Of a stretch of DNA of 5,622 bases, positions 1 through 5,622 are shown in pieces (position 1 is the first letter of the stretch; each line of letters opens with the position of its first letter). The DNA is taken from NCBI GenBank assembly GCA_031287585.1, contig JAITST010000438.1:1-5622 (forward strand), read 5' to 3'. Position numbers and translations under genes: made by a program. Origin of the DNA: Planctomycetaceae bacterium (GTDB taxonomy: Bacteria > Planctomycetota > Planctomycetia > Pirellulales > Thermoguttaceae). The notes under the pieces were generated by a model that saw only the letters and a program-made list of their open reading frames with translations, made no database searches and had not been told where the DNA came from.

Positions 1-48
1 AGGAGTTTTGAGATCATACTTTGAGAATACGATATCGTAAATGTCCAT
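1..48 (-). CDS. Possible 5' end of an unknown gene running off the left edge
   Basis: Reading the minus strand from an ATG at 48-46, all 16 codons to the window edge are open and give MDIYDIVFSKYDLKTP. An AAAGGA Shine-Dalgarno sequence lies 6 nt upstream of the ATG (plus-strand 55-60). This is a better ribosome site than either full gene in the window has, and is the main support. A possible promoter sits further upstream at 83-111. The fragment is too short to identify a family or function. The competing reading is a plus-strand gene tail in the frame ending at TAA 38-40 (GVLRSYFENTIS), which has no independent support. The start region contains a 12-bp perfect palindrome (28-39, TACGATATCGTA), which may be chance. 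Confidence 0.35.
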   Translation of the reverse strand, partial: MDIYDIVFSKYDLKTP

Positions 49-82
49 CGTGATTCCTTTCAATCGGGAGTGAAAAATAAAA

Positions 83-111
83 AATATGGACAAATTGTGA
101 GACACCTTCAA
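83..111 (-). promoter_or_regulatory. Weak sigma70-like promoter candidate for the left-edge gene
   Basis: On the minus strand, TTGAAG (plus 106-111) and CATATT (plus 83-88) are separated by exactly 17 nt and face the possible gene at 48-1. Each box matches the consensus at about four of six positions. The surroundings are AT-rich, so chance matches are expected. Support comes only from the spacing and orientation. Confidence 0.25.
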
Positions 112-149
112 AGGGATGGGGTTTTGGGGTTCTAGTATTAGTGGCGGCT

Positions 150-171
150 ACCCCGTGCTATCGCACGGGGT
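150..171. repeat. Perfect GC-rich hairpin, likely core of a dispersed REP-like palindromic repeat
   Basis: CCCCGTGC (151-158) and GCACGGGG (163-170) are perfect reverse complements around a TATC loop. An A-T pair at 150/171 extends the stem to 9 bp. The element seems larger: TACCCCG (149-155) can alternatively pair with CGGGGTA (191-197), and GGGGTT runs at 118-123, 126-131 and 167-172 could compete for the same C-run. There is no T-run after the stem on either strand, so it is not an ordinary intrinsic terminator. The sequence resembles, from memory, intergenic repeats common in some bacterial genomes and often mis-annotated as short proteins. The hairpin is seen directly; its repeat status is inferred because only one copy lies in this window. 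Confidence 0.65.
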
Positions 172-263
172 TATCCATATTTAACCTCTACGGGGTAAGG
201 ATTTGCGTTGTTTCTTGACGACAAACGTCACTCGACACGTTTTTGATATTCCATAATCAACAT

Positions 264-291
264 TTTGTGTTACGATTACACGCAACACAAA
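264..291. repeat. 8-bp inverted repeat, possible operator or hairpin
   Basis: TTTGTGTT (264-271) and AACACAAA (284-291) are perfect reverse complements 12 nt apart. An inner GTGT...ACAC pair (267-270 and 278-281) gives a second, overlapping dyad. The geometry suits a dimeric regulator site. It lies about 145 bp upstream of the candidate promoter of the large gene, and no regulator is identifiable. It could be chance in AT-rich DNA. Confidence 0.3.
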
Positions 292-357
292 CAATTTTCA
301 ATCGTGTTCAGATAGAAAAAAAATTTAGACGAGTTATTCTGATGAATCCTAATCTGT

Positions 358-373
358 TTATAAACTTATAAAC
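358..373. repeat. Tandem duplication of TTATAAAC
   Basis: TTATAAAC occurs twice back to back (358-365 and 366-373). The first copy forms a 10-bp palindrome GTTTATAAAC (356-365). The second copy plus the next base, TTATAAACA, matches the DnaA box consensus TTATNCACA at most positions but lacks the key C. A DnaA site is therefore not claimed. The repeat is exact; its function is unknown. Confidence 0.4.
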
Positions 374-434
374 AAGACCGCCAAATCATTACCGCAGAAA
401 ATTAAACCAAATTTTTATACGCACACATTCCCTC

Positions 435-463
435 TTGACTTATTTCTCTGTTTTTACTACTAT
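435..463 (+). promoter_or_regulatory. Sigma70-type promoter for the large exported-protein gene
   Basis: TTGACT (435-440) matches the -35 consensus at five of six positions. TACTAT (458-463) matches the -10 consensus at four of six, and the spacer is exactly 17 nt. The upstream DNA (about 400-420) is AT-rich. Transcription would begin near 470, giving an untranslated leader of about 57 nt before the ATG at 527. An overlapping alternative -10, TATACA (461-466), would need a 20-nt spacer and is less likely. This is the best promoter match in the window and the only good one facing the large gene. Confidence 0.5.
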
Positions 464-526
464 ACACCGTGAAAGTATGGGTAGCAAAAAATTGCCCGTA
501 TATTTGTTTGCTTACAGGGTTATATT

Positions 527-3500
527 ATGCGGATAATTTTTTTCAGTTTTGTGCTGTGTTTTGCCACGATTGCTTACTCGCAGTCTAATTTGCAGTCACT
601 TATTGACACTTATAAGGCTCAACGGGCTGGCGGTGCGATTCCAGTTAAGACTGTTACACCGGCGGTTAATGTTCCTGTTTATCCCGACAAGGTTTACAAT
701 CAACCACCCGCTAACGTTTATAACCAACCTCTCAACAACGCTGTTCCGCGGCAGGTTGGCGGTCATCTCGCCGACCCTTATGCTCGTTCTAACGATGTAC
801 TTAATACGCCGAACGATACTTCGATTGTTGCGTCTGGAATAATTTCTGTGCGCGGCAACCAGTCGGCGAACCGGATAGTTAATCCGGCGGCGGATTTTCG
901 TGACCCGCTTTCTTCCGTTTTCCAGCCGGATTCCCGTCTCGTCCTCGACCCTCATTCGATACGCGGTGAGATGTCGTTTGATTCCCGTTTGAACGATGTT
1001 TGCTTTGTCAACGCCCATTACGGTTGGGTTGTCGGCGATCGCGGCGTGATTTGGCATACTAACGATGGCGGCAAATCTTGGCAACAGCAATCGTCGCCCG
1101 TCAACGTTTCGTTACAAAGCGTTCACTTCTTCAACGAACAAAACGGTTTCGCGGTTGGCGGCTACACGATACCTTACTCGCACAATGGTCGCGGCGTTGT
1201 CATTGTCACAACAAACGGCGGTAAAACATGGAACTGGGTCGCGTCGGCGGCGAACTTACCGCGATTGATGCGTGTCCGAATGTTGGACAACACGAAACAT
1301 ACGCTACTCGTAGGCGCATCGAGCGATAACTTTCCGAGCGGCATCATCGAGTCAAACGATGGTTGTCAAACGTGGCAACCTATCGCGGGCAAGAGAAACA
1401 ACGGCTGGTACGACATCTCGCCAATCAACGAATGTACAGGAAGTGCTGACAACTGTCTCGGTATCGGGTTTGACCGAATCGTGCAGCGTTTGTACAACGT
1501 TCCGTCAGTCGAACGTTTACCGCAACTCGGTCTGCGCCGCCCGCTCGCGATTGATACTGTTGTCCGCGAAATACCGGGACTCGGTTTCACAACAACCGGA
1601 TTTATCGTTGGCGAAGGCGGAATGATTTTGTCAACGTCCAACGAACAAAACTGGAATCAACATCCGTATCCGTTGCCGGGTAAATCGGCGGACTTGTTCG
1701 ACTTGAATACTGTTTGTACAGTTGCCAACTACAAACACAATGATAATCGCGGCGGCAGCACAGTCTATCTCGCCGGTTCGCCGGGTACAAAAATTTATTA
1801 CAGCAACGACAACGGCAAAACGTGGAATGAAGCCGCGACTGGCGTTACTGTACCGATACGCAAAATTCGTTTCACCGATGCGAACAACGGCTGGGCGGTC
1901 GGCGACTTGGGAACAATTCTGTCAACGAACGACGGCGGTAAAACGTGGACGGTACAACGCCGGGGCGGACAACGGCTTGCGGTCTTGACAATTCTAACCG
2001 ACACAAAACGTTTGCCGTTTGAACCGCTCGCCCAACTCTGCGGCGAGAACGGTTATCTCGGCGGCGTGATAACGTTGACACGTAACGGCACAACGGCAAG
2101 CGGCACGTTACCAAGTTCGTTACGTCTGCACGATGCCGTGTTAAAACTCGGCGTTTCGTGTACCGAAGAGGCGTGGCAGTTCCCGCTTGAGCCGCGTGAG
2201 GCGATGATGTCGGAAGCGAAAGTTATCGAACAACTCAACCGAATGTACGACGGTAAGGGACTGGAAAAACTACGTTCAACACTCGTGAAGGCGATCCGGC
2301 AGTGGCAGCCGGATGTTATACTTTCGACCGACGCGACCGCGCGTAACGCGAGCGGATTCGACGTTTTATTACAACGTGAATTACTCGCCGCTGTCACCGA
2401 TGCGGCTGACGCGACGAAGTTTCCTGAACAGTTGACCGATGCCGCTCTTGAGCCGTGCCGTGTTCAGAAAGTTCACCTCGCACTCGACGAAAACGTTGTC
2501 GGTGATGTCAACTTCAAAACACAAACGATTGCATTTCGTCTGGGCGAGTTGCTTACCGAAACCGCCGCGAAGTCGCGCAGTATAATTGAGAACGAGAAAC
2601 GCCGTTCGCCGGAACACCAAAGTTTCACAACGCCGATTAACAACACCGGCATCAGCGAACAACATGACCTGATGAGCGGCGTGAATATCACACCGGGCAG
2701 CGGCGCGAGGCGGGCGATGTTGTCGAGCCAGCCAGCAAATGAAGATTTGATTATCGCTCTGAACCAGCAGAAGCAGCGTTACGCTGGTATCATCGGAACA
2801 GTAACGGCGGCGAACGTTAGCGATGGGCAAAGTCCGCAGAACTCACGTGTTAATACGTTGCTTCGCGGCATTGCGAGTAACGTTGACGAAGACAGCGCGA
2901 TTGAGTTGTTGTTCGATATGGGGAAACGTTGCGAACAATGCGGCGATTGGGAAACTGCCGTTCAAACGTACAAACAAATCATCGACGAGTTCCCGCGTCA
3001 TCCGCTTGTATCGGAGGCATTCGTTTGGTTGTTGCGTTTTTACGGCAGCGAGGAAGCCGGCTGGATTACGTGTCCGACTGATATTATCAAAAATTCTGTT
3101 ACCCAATTAAAGACTGACTCCAAAACCGGCGCAGTTTCAGCAAATGTAACTTATCAAAATTTACCCGCATTGAACGGCGGTAACGATGGACATAATTTGC
3201 GTCGAATCGACCAAACGTTGATGTACGGTACTATCATCGCACAGAGTTTTCCGTCGGTTTATCAAGACCCGCGAGTACAGTTTGCAAACGCGGCGGCGTT
3301 GCGAAGCCGTGGTTTTACAGTTGAGGCGGACGCGTATTATAATCGGCGCGGACGAAATCCGAACGACGATGTGTGGTCAATGCGTGCGCGAACCGAGCAT
3401 TGGTTGCTTGCGCCCGACAAGCCGCAACTGCCGCCTGAACAGCGGGACTGTCCGATACCGGCGATTGCTTGTATACCGATTGACTTGCGGCAAAATTCGC

Positions 3501-4159
3501 GACCATATCTCGATGGCTTGTTCGACGATGATAAAGATAAGAGCGTGTGGTCACAAAGTAAACTGTACAGTTTTACCGTTCCGAAAACGCGTGACCGGTT
3601 GGTTGAATTGTTGAGAGTTGGTGTCGCTAGTAATATAGACAAGATTGAAACGAGCGGACGAAAGTATCGTAACGAACAGATTAACAAGTCACAAAATTTC
3701 GGTACGAAAGTTATGTTGATGTACGACAACGAATTTTTGTACGTGGGGCTGCGGTGTAAACGGGTAGCGGGTTATTCGTATGTGCCGCAAAATGGTAAGC
3801 CGCGTCAACGTGATACAGATATGTCGAATCAGGACAGAGTAGAAATTATGCTCGACATTGACCGCGATTATTCGTCGGCGTACAAGTTCACAATAGACTA
3901 TCGCGGCTGGGTAAACGATTCGTGCATGAACGACACAAGTTGGAATCCAGACATCTTCGTAGCGAACGCAAGCGACGGAGAAAGTTGGCTAATAGAAGCG
4001 GCAATCCCGTTATCCGCTCTGACAAAAAAAACGCTCAAGCCCAACGAAACGTGGGCAATAGCAATCCGCCGTCTAGTCCCGAACAACGGAATAGAATGTT
4101 GGAACGCGGAAAACTCGTTCGACTTGGAAGAAGGATTTGGATTGCTGATATTTCAGTAG
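527..4159 (+). CDS. Exported multidomain protein: YCF48-type beta-propeller, PIG-L-like region, TPR, CBM9-like C-terminus
   Basis: This encodes 1210 residues of unknown function. Residues 1-18 form a Sec signal peptide (R2, hydrophobic core, probable cleavage AYS-QS); C11 has no proper lipobox. Residues 19-145 are a Pro/Asn/Gln-rich linker with VYNQP twice. Residues about 150-480 hold five Asp-box motifs (TNDGGKSW 178, TTNGGKTW 228, SNDGCQTW 276, SNDNGKTW 426, TNDGGKTW 467) and a degenerate one at 371-376, indicating a YCF48/BNR-type propeller of six or so blades. Residues about 482-655 resemble PIG-L/LmbE deacetylases (NGYLGGVITLTR, RLHDAVLKLGV, WQPDVILSTDA) but lack the zinc ligands. Residues 680-790 look poorly ordered. 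Residues 791-835 are TPR-like and include a CEQC motif. Residues about 991-1210 resemble CBM9/DOMON-like sugar-binding domains (RPYLDGLFDD, DNEFLYVGLRCK, DRVEIMLDID). The ATG is chosen because the signal peptide starts there. The only Shine-Dalgarno is a weak AGGG at 516-519, 7 nt upstream. Export and the propeller are secure; the PIG-L and CBM9 calls are family resemblance. YCF48 assists photosystem II assembly in phototrophs, but nothing suggests photosynthesis here. Confidence 0.93.
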   Translation: MRIIFFSFVLCFATIAYSQSNLQSLIDTYKAQRAGGAIPVKTVTPAVNVPVYPDKVYNQPPANVYNQPLNNAVPRQVGGHLADPYARSNDVLNTPNDTSIVASGIISVRGNQSANRIVNPAADFRDPLSSVFQPDSRLVLDPHSIRGEMSFDSRLNDVCFVNAHYGWVVGDRGVIWHTNDGGKSWQQQSSPVNVSLQSVHFFNEQNGFAVGGYTIPYSHNGRGVVIVTTNGGKTWNWVASAANLPRLMRVRMLDNTKHTLLVGASSDNFPSGIIESNDGCQTWQPIAGKRNNGWYDISPINECTGSADNCLGIGFDRIVQRLYNVPSVERLPQLGLRRPLAIDTVVREIPGLGFTTTGFIVGEGGMILSTSNEQNWNQHPYPLPGKSADLFDLNTVCTVANYKHNDNRGGSTVYLAGSPGTKIYYSNDNGKTWNEAATGVTVPIRKIRFTDANNGWAVGDLGTILSTNDGGKTWTVQRRGGQRLAVLTILTDTKRLPFEPLAQLCGENGYLGGVITLTRNGTTASGTLPSSLRLHDAVLKLGVSCTEEAWQFPLEPREAMMSEAKVIEQLNRMYDGKGLEKLRSTLVKAIRQWQPDVILSTDATARNASGFDVLLQRELLAAVTDAADATKFPEQLTDAALEPCRVQKVHLALDENVVGDVNFKTQTIAFRLGELLTETAAKSRSIIENEKRRSPEHQSFTTPINNTGISEQHDLMSGVNITPGSGARRAMLSSQPANEDLIIALNQQKQRYAGIIGTVTAANVSDGQSPQNSRVNTLLRGIASNVDEDSAIELLFDMGKRCEQCGDWETAVQTYKQIIDEFPRHPLVSEAFVWLLRFYGSEEAGWITCPTDIIKNSVTQLKTDSKTGAVSANVTYQNLPALNGGNDGHNLRRIDQTLMYGTIIAQSFPSVYQDPRVQFANAAALRSRGFTVEADAYYNRRGRNPNDDVWSMRARTEHWLLAPDKPQLPPEQRDCPIPAIACIPIDLRQNSRPYLDGLFDDDKDKSVWSQSKLYSFTVPKTRDRLVELLRVGVASNIDKIETSGRKYRNEQINKSQNFGTKVMLMYDNEFLYVGLRCKRVAGYSYVPQNGKPRQRDTDMSNQDRVEIMLDIDRDYSSAYKFTIDYRGWVNDSCMNDTSWNPDIFVANASDGESWLIEAAIPLSALTKKTLKPNETWAIAIRRLVPNNGIECWNAENSFDLEEGFGLLIFQ

Positions 4160-4167
4160 CTGAGTTT

Positions 4168-5463
4168 TTATTTCTCCGCCCTCTTACTTTCAATCACATC
4201 CTTACCGACTACCGCCCGCAACACTTCCGGTACTATTATTGAGCCGTCTTCCTGTTGATAGTTTTCTATCAACGCTACCAACGCGCGACTGATTGCTACC
4301 GCTGTACCGTTTAGCGTGTGAACAAATTTTGTTCCCTTTTCTCCCTTGTTCCGGTATCTCGCGTTCAGACGGCGTGCTTGGTAGTCTGTACAGTTTGACG
4401 TACTTGTCACCTCTCCGAATTCGCCGCCGTCACCGCGTCCGGGCATCCACGCTTCAATGTCAAACTTGCGATACGCCGGTCCGCCCAAATCGCCCGTTGC
4501 CGTGTCAACTATTCTGTACGCGATACCAAGTTCATCGAAAATTTTACACTCAATCGCGAGCATCTCTTTGTGAACCGCGTCGCTCTGTTCCGGCAGCGTG
4601 AACGCGAACATCTCAACCTTCGTGAACTGATGAACACGATACAACCCCCGCGATGCCTTGCCCGCCGCACCCGCTTCTGTACGAAAACAGTGCGACAAAC
4701 CGCAGAGTTTCAGCGGCAACGAATCAGCGTCAACCGTCTTGCCCGCCAACATTCCGCCAAGCGTAATCTCAGCCGTCGCGACCAAACTCAAGTCGGTTCC
4801 GTCGATACTATAAATCTGTGTTTCGGGTCCGCGCGGTATAAAACCTGTACCTTGCAGAATCTCGTTCCGTGCAAGATCGGGCGTGACAGTCGGTGTAAAA
4901 CCAGCGTTTATTAAAGTGCGAATCGCGAATTGTTGTAACGCCAAATCAAGCAACACCGCGTCGTTTTTCAGAAAATAAAAACCGGCACCAGTAACGTTCG
5001 CACCAGATTCAAAGTCAATGATGTCGAGCGATTCACCGAGTGTGAGATGGTCGAGCGGTTTGAAGTCGAACTTCGGAATCGGTGTCTTGCCGCGTGACAA
5101 TTCGAGATTCTCCGCGTCGGTCTCGCCGATTGGACAGTCGGGGTGCGACATATTCGGAATGATACGTTGTATGGAATCAATTTCGGACTCGCAACGTTCG
5201 ACATCCGCCTTTGCCGCCGTAACTTGCTCGCGAAGTGTCCGTCCGAGTTCCTTCTTCGCTTCTTTTTCTTCCGTCGTTTTGACAGCCGCGATACTCTTCG
5301 CAACGTTATTCGCTTCCGCGTTCAGACGTTCGATTTCGCTCTGAGCGGTACGCCGCGACAATTCCAACTCAACAAGCCGCTCAACATCAGCCGTGACATT
5401 TCGGTTCTTGCAGTTAGTTTTAACAAGTTCAACGTTATCAATAATAAATTTACGATCAAGCAT
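4168..5463 (-). CDS. serS: Seryl-tRNA synthetase (class II), complete
   Basis: This cytosolic enzyme activates serine with ATP and charges tRNA-Ser (and tRNA-Sec where present). The product has 431 residues, normal for bacterial SerRS. Residues about 28-102 form the long charged antiparallel coiled coil that contacts the tRNA variable arm. The class II core follows: a motif 1 region with P195 (TPDLAR), the serine-site TAE at 230-232, motif 2 with FRTEAG (260-265, R261) and RGLYRVHQF (272-280), the conserved AYRKFDIEAWMPGRG at 330-344, SNCTDYQARRLNARYR (356-371), and motif 3 NGTAVAISRALVALIENYQ (385-403, R393). All key elements are intact. The ATG at 5463 is preferred because MLDRKFI is the classic SerRS N-terminus. 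A GTG at 5514 would add 17 residues and sits almost on the predicted transcription start. No Shine-Dalgarno is visible before the ATG. The gene appears monocistronic and converges on the large gene. Confidence 0.98.
   Translation of the reverse strand: MLDRKFIIDNVELVKTNCKNRNVTADVERLVELELSRRTAQSEIERLNAEANNVAKSIAAVKTTEEKEAKKELGRTLREQVTAAKADVERCESEIDSIQRIIPNMSHPDCPIGETDAENLELSRGKTPIPKFDFKPLDHLTLGESLDIIDFESGANVTGAGFYFLKNDAVLLDLALQQFAIRTLINAGFTPTVTPDLARNEILQGTGFIPRGPETQIYSIDGTDLSLVATAEITLGGMLAGKTVDADSLPLKLCGLSHCFRTEAGAAGKASRGLYRVHQFTKVEMFAFTLPEQSDAVHKEMLAIECKIFDELGIAYRIVDTATGDLGGPAYRKFDIEAWMPGRGDGGEFGEVTSTSNCTDYQARRLNARYRNKGEKGTKFVHTLNGTAVAISRALVALIENYQQEDGSIIVPEVLRAVVGKDVIESKRAEK
4254..4273. other. 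Perfect 8-bp hairpin inside the 3' part of serS
   Basis: GTTGATAG (4254-4261) and CTATCAAC (4266-4273) pair perfectly around a TTTT loop. On the minus strand the sequence encodes the motif 3 stretch LIENYQQ of SerS. It lies about 95 nt past the stop codon of the plus-strand gene. It could slow or end the plus-strand transcript, since the 8-bp gap between the genes cannot hold a terminator. No T-run follows on either strand, and the stem is only moderately GC-rich, so a classical intrinsic terminator is unlikely. Confidence 0.3.
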
Positions 5464-5521
5464 TTGTAGTATGTACGTTAATGTAAAAGAAAAACAAAAC
5501 GGCAAACGCCGCACGTGATAG

Positions 5522-5550
5522 ATTATGACGTAACGGAAAGAAATTTTCTA
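5522..5550 (-). promoter_or_regulatory. Candidate sigma70-like promoter for serS
   Basis: On the minus strand, TAGAAA (plus 5545-5550, four of six matches to the -35 consensus) and CATAAT (plus 5522-5527, five of six matches to the -10 consensus) are separated by 17 nt. Transcription would start near 5515, leaving a leader of about 50 nt before the ATG at 5463. This also argues against the upstream GTG at 5514 as the start. TTGTCA (plus 5588-5593) is a better -35 box but has no good -10 partner at a suitable distance. Confidence 0.35.
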
Positions 5551-5602
5551 GTACCCCGCCAGTTGTAACCGACTGCAATAACAGCCGTGACAAGTATAAC
5601 CA

Positions 5603-5614
5603 GAAAAATTTTTC
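5603..5614. repeat. 12-bp AT-rich palindrome upstream of serS
   Basis: GAAAAATTTTTC is a perfect palindrome with an A7 run just outside it (5615-5621). It lies about 55-65 bp upstream of the candidate -35 box of serS. The A and T tracts could bend the DNA or bind a regulator. It may equally be ordinary AT-rich intergenic sequence at the window edge. Confidence 0.25.
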
Positions 5615-5622
5615 AAAAAAAC

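Larger units (their letters stand above)
49..526. other. 478-bp AT-rich intergenic region without a convincing gene
   Basis: No frame on either strand carries a convincing coding sequence here. If the left-edge gene is real, this is the shared regulatory region of two divergent genes. In order it holds a weak minus-strand promoter candidate (83-111), a G-rich stretch with two GGGGTT runs leading into a perfect GC-rich hairpin (150-171), an 8-bp inverted repeat (264-291), an A8 tract (316-323), a tandem duplication of TTATAAAC (358-373) and a plus-strand promoter (435-463). Between the promoter and the start of the large gene there is a small imperfect hairpin (GCAA-AAAA-TTGC at 484-495, extended by GG/CC after a 2-nt bulge). 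Its role, if any, is unknown. Confidence 0.7.

Noticed and set aside
150..171. Intrinsic terminator at the GC-rich hairpin
   Set aside because: Neither strand has a run of T after the stem, and no gene ends just upstream of it.
141..218. Open frame from GTG 141 reading VAATPCYRTGLSIF onward to TGA
   Set aside because: It is translated straight through the palindromic hairpin element. Such frames are typical false proteins from repeats, and there is no Shine-Dalgarno.
366..374. DnaA box (TTATAAACA)
   Set aside because: It lacks the conserved C of TTATNCACA, no cluster of boxes is present, and no dnaA or dnaN neighbour is visible.
596..1090. 164-codon minus-strand open frame inside the large gene
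   Set aside because: It lies wholly within the signal-peptide and propeller coding region, has an Arg/Asn-rich composition typical of an antisense shadow, and shows no domain. The opposite strand has clear motifs.
2381..2830. 149-codon minus-strand open frame
   Set aside because: It is antisense to the middle of the large gene, with no recognisable motif or ribosome site. Long open antisense frames are expected from this codon use.
4021..4035. A8 run as a programmed frameshift site in the large gene
   Set aside because: The reading frame continues normally through the CBM9-like domain to a plausible C-terminus. No stimulatory structure or useful alternative-frame product was seen.
5523..5612. 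Minus-strand frame giving a hydrophobic peptide (KIFLVILVTAVIAVGYNW...) upstream of serS
   Set aside because: It looks like a membrane helix, but an in-frame TGA (5615-5613) precedes it and there is no ATG, GTG or TTG start near its N-terminus. T-rich intergenic DNA readily gives hydrophobic translations, and the frame overlaps the candidate serS promoter.

Overview
The window is bacterial chromosomal DNA of moderate GC content. It has two complete genes that converge on each other, flanked by AT-rich intergenic DNA. The large gene's architecture (secreted YCF48-type beta-propeller, PIG-L/LmbE-like region, TPR, CBM9-like C-terminus) is one I associate with Planctomycetota. The weak or absent Shine-Dalgarno sequences would fit. 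This assignment is from memory of protein families, not a database search, and is moderate at best.

Layout. Positions 1-48 (minus strand) may be the first 16 codons of a gene running off the left edge, with a good Shine-Dalgarno. Positions 49-526 are a long divergent-type intergenic region. It holds a GC-rich perfect hairpin (150-171) inside what looks like a dispersed REP-like element, a looser inverted repeat (264-291), an 8-bp tandem duplication (358-373) and a good sigma70-type promoter (435-463). Positions 527-4159 (plus) encode a 1210-residue exported multidomain protein of unknown function. Positions 4168-5463 (minus) encode a full-length seryl-tRNA synthetase (SerS). Only 8 bp separate the two stop codons, and no terminator fits there. 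Positions 5464-5622 hold the SerS leader, a probable promoter and an AT-rich palindrome.

How the genes relate. They do not look functionally linked. SerS is cytosolic housekeeping; the large protein is exported and probably acts in protein or carbohydrate binding at the cell envelope. Their only visible interaction is the tight tail-to-tail arrangement. No complete defence, mobile or biosynthetic system is visible. The most notable item is the large protein, especially its central PIG-L-like region, which lacks the metal-binding residues of that enzyme family.
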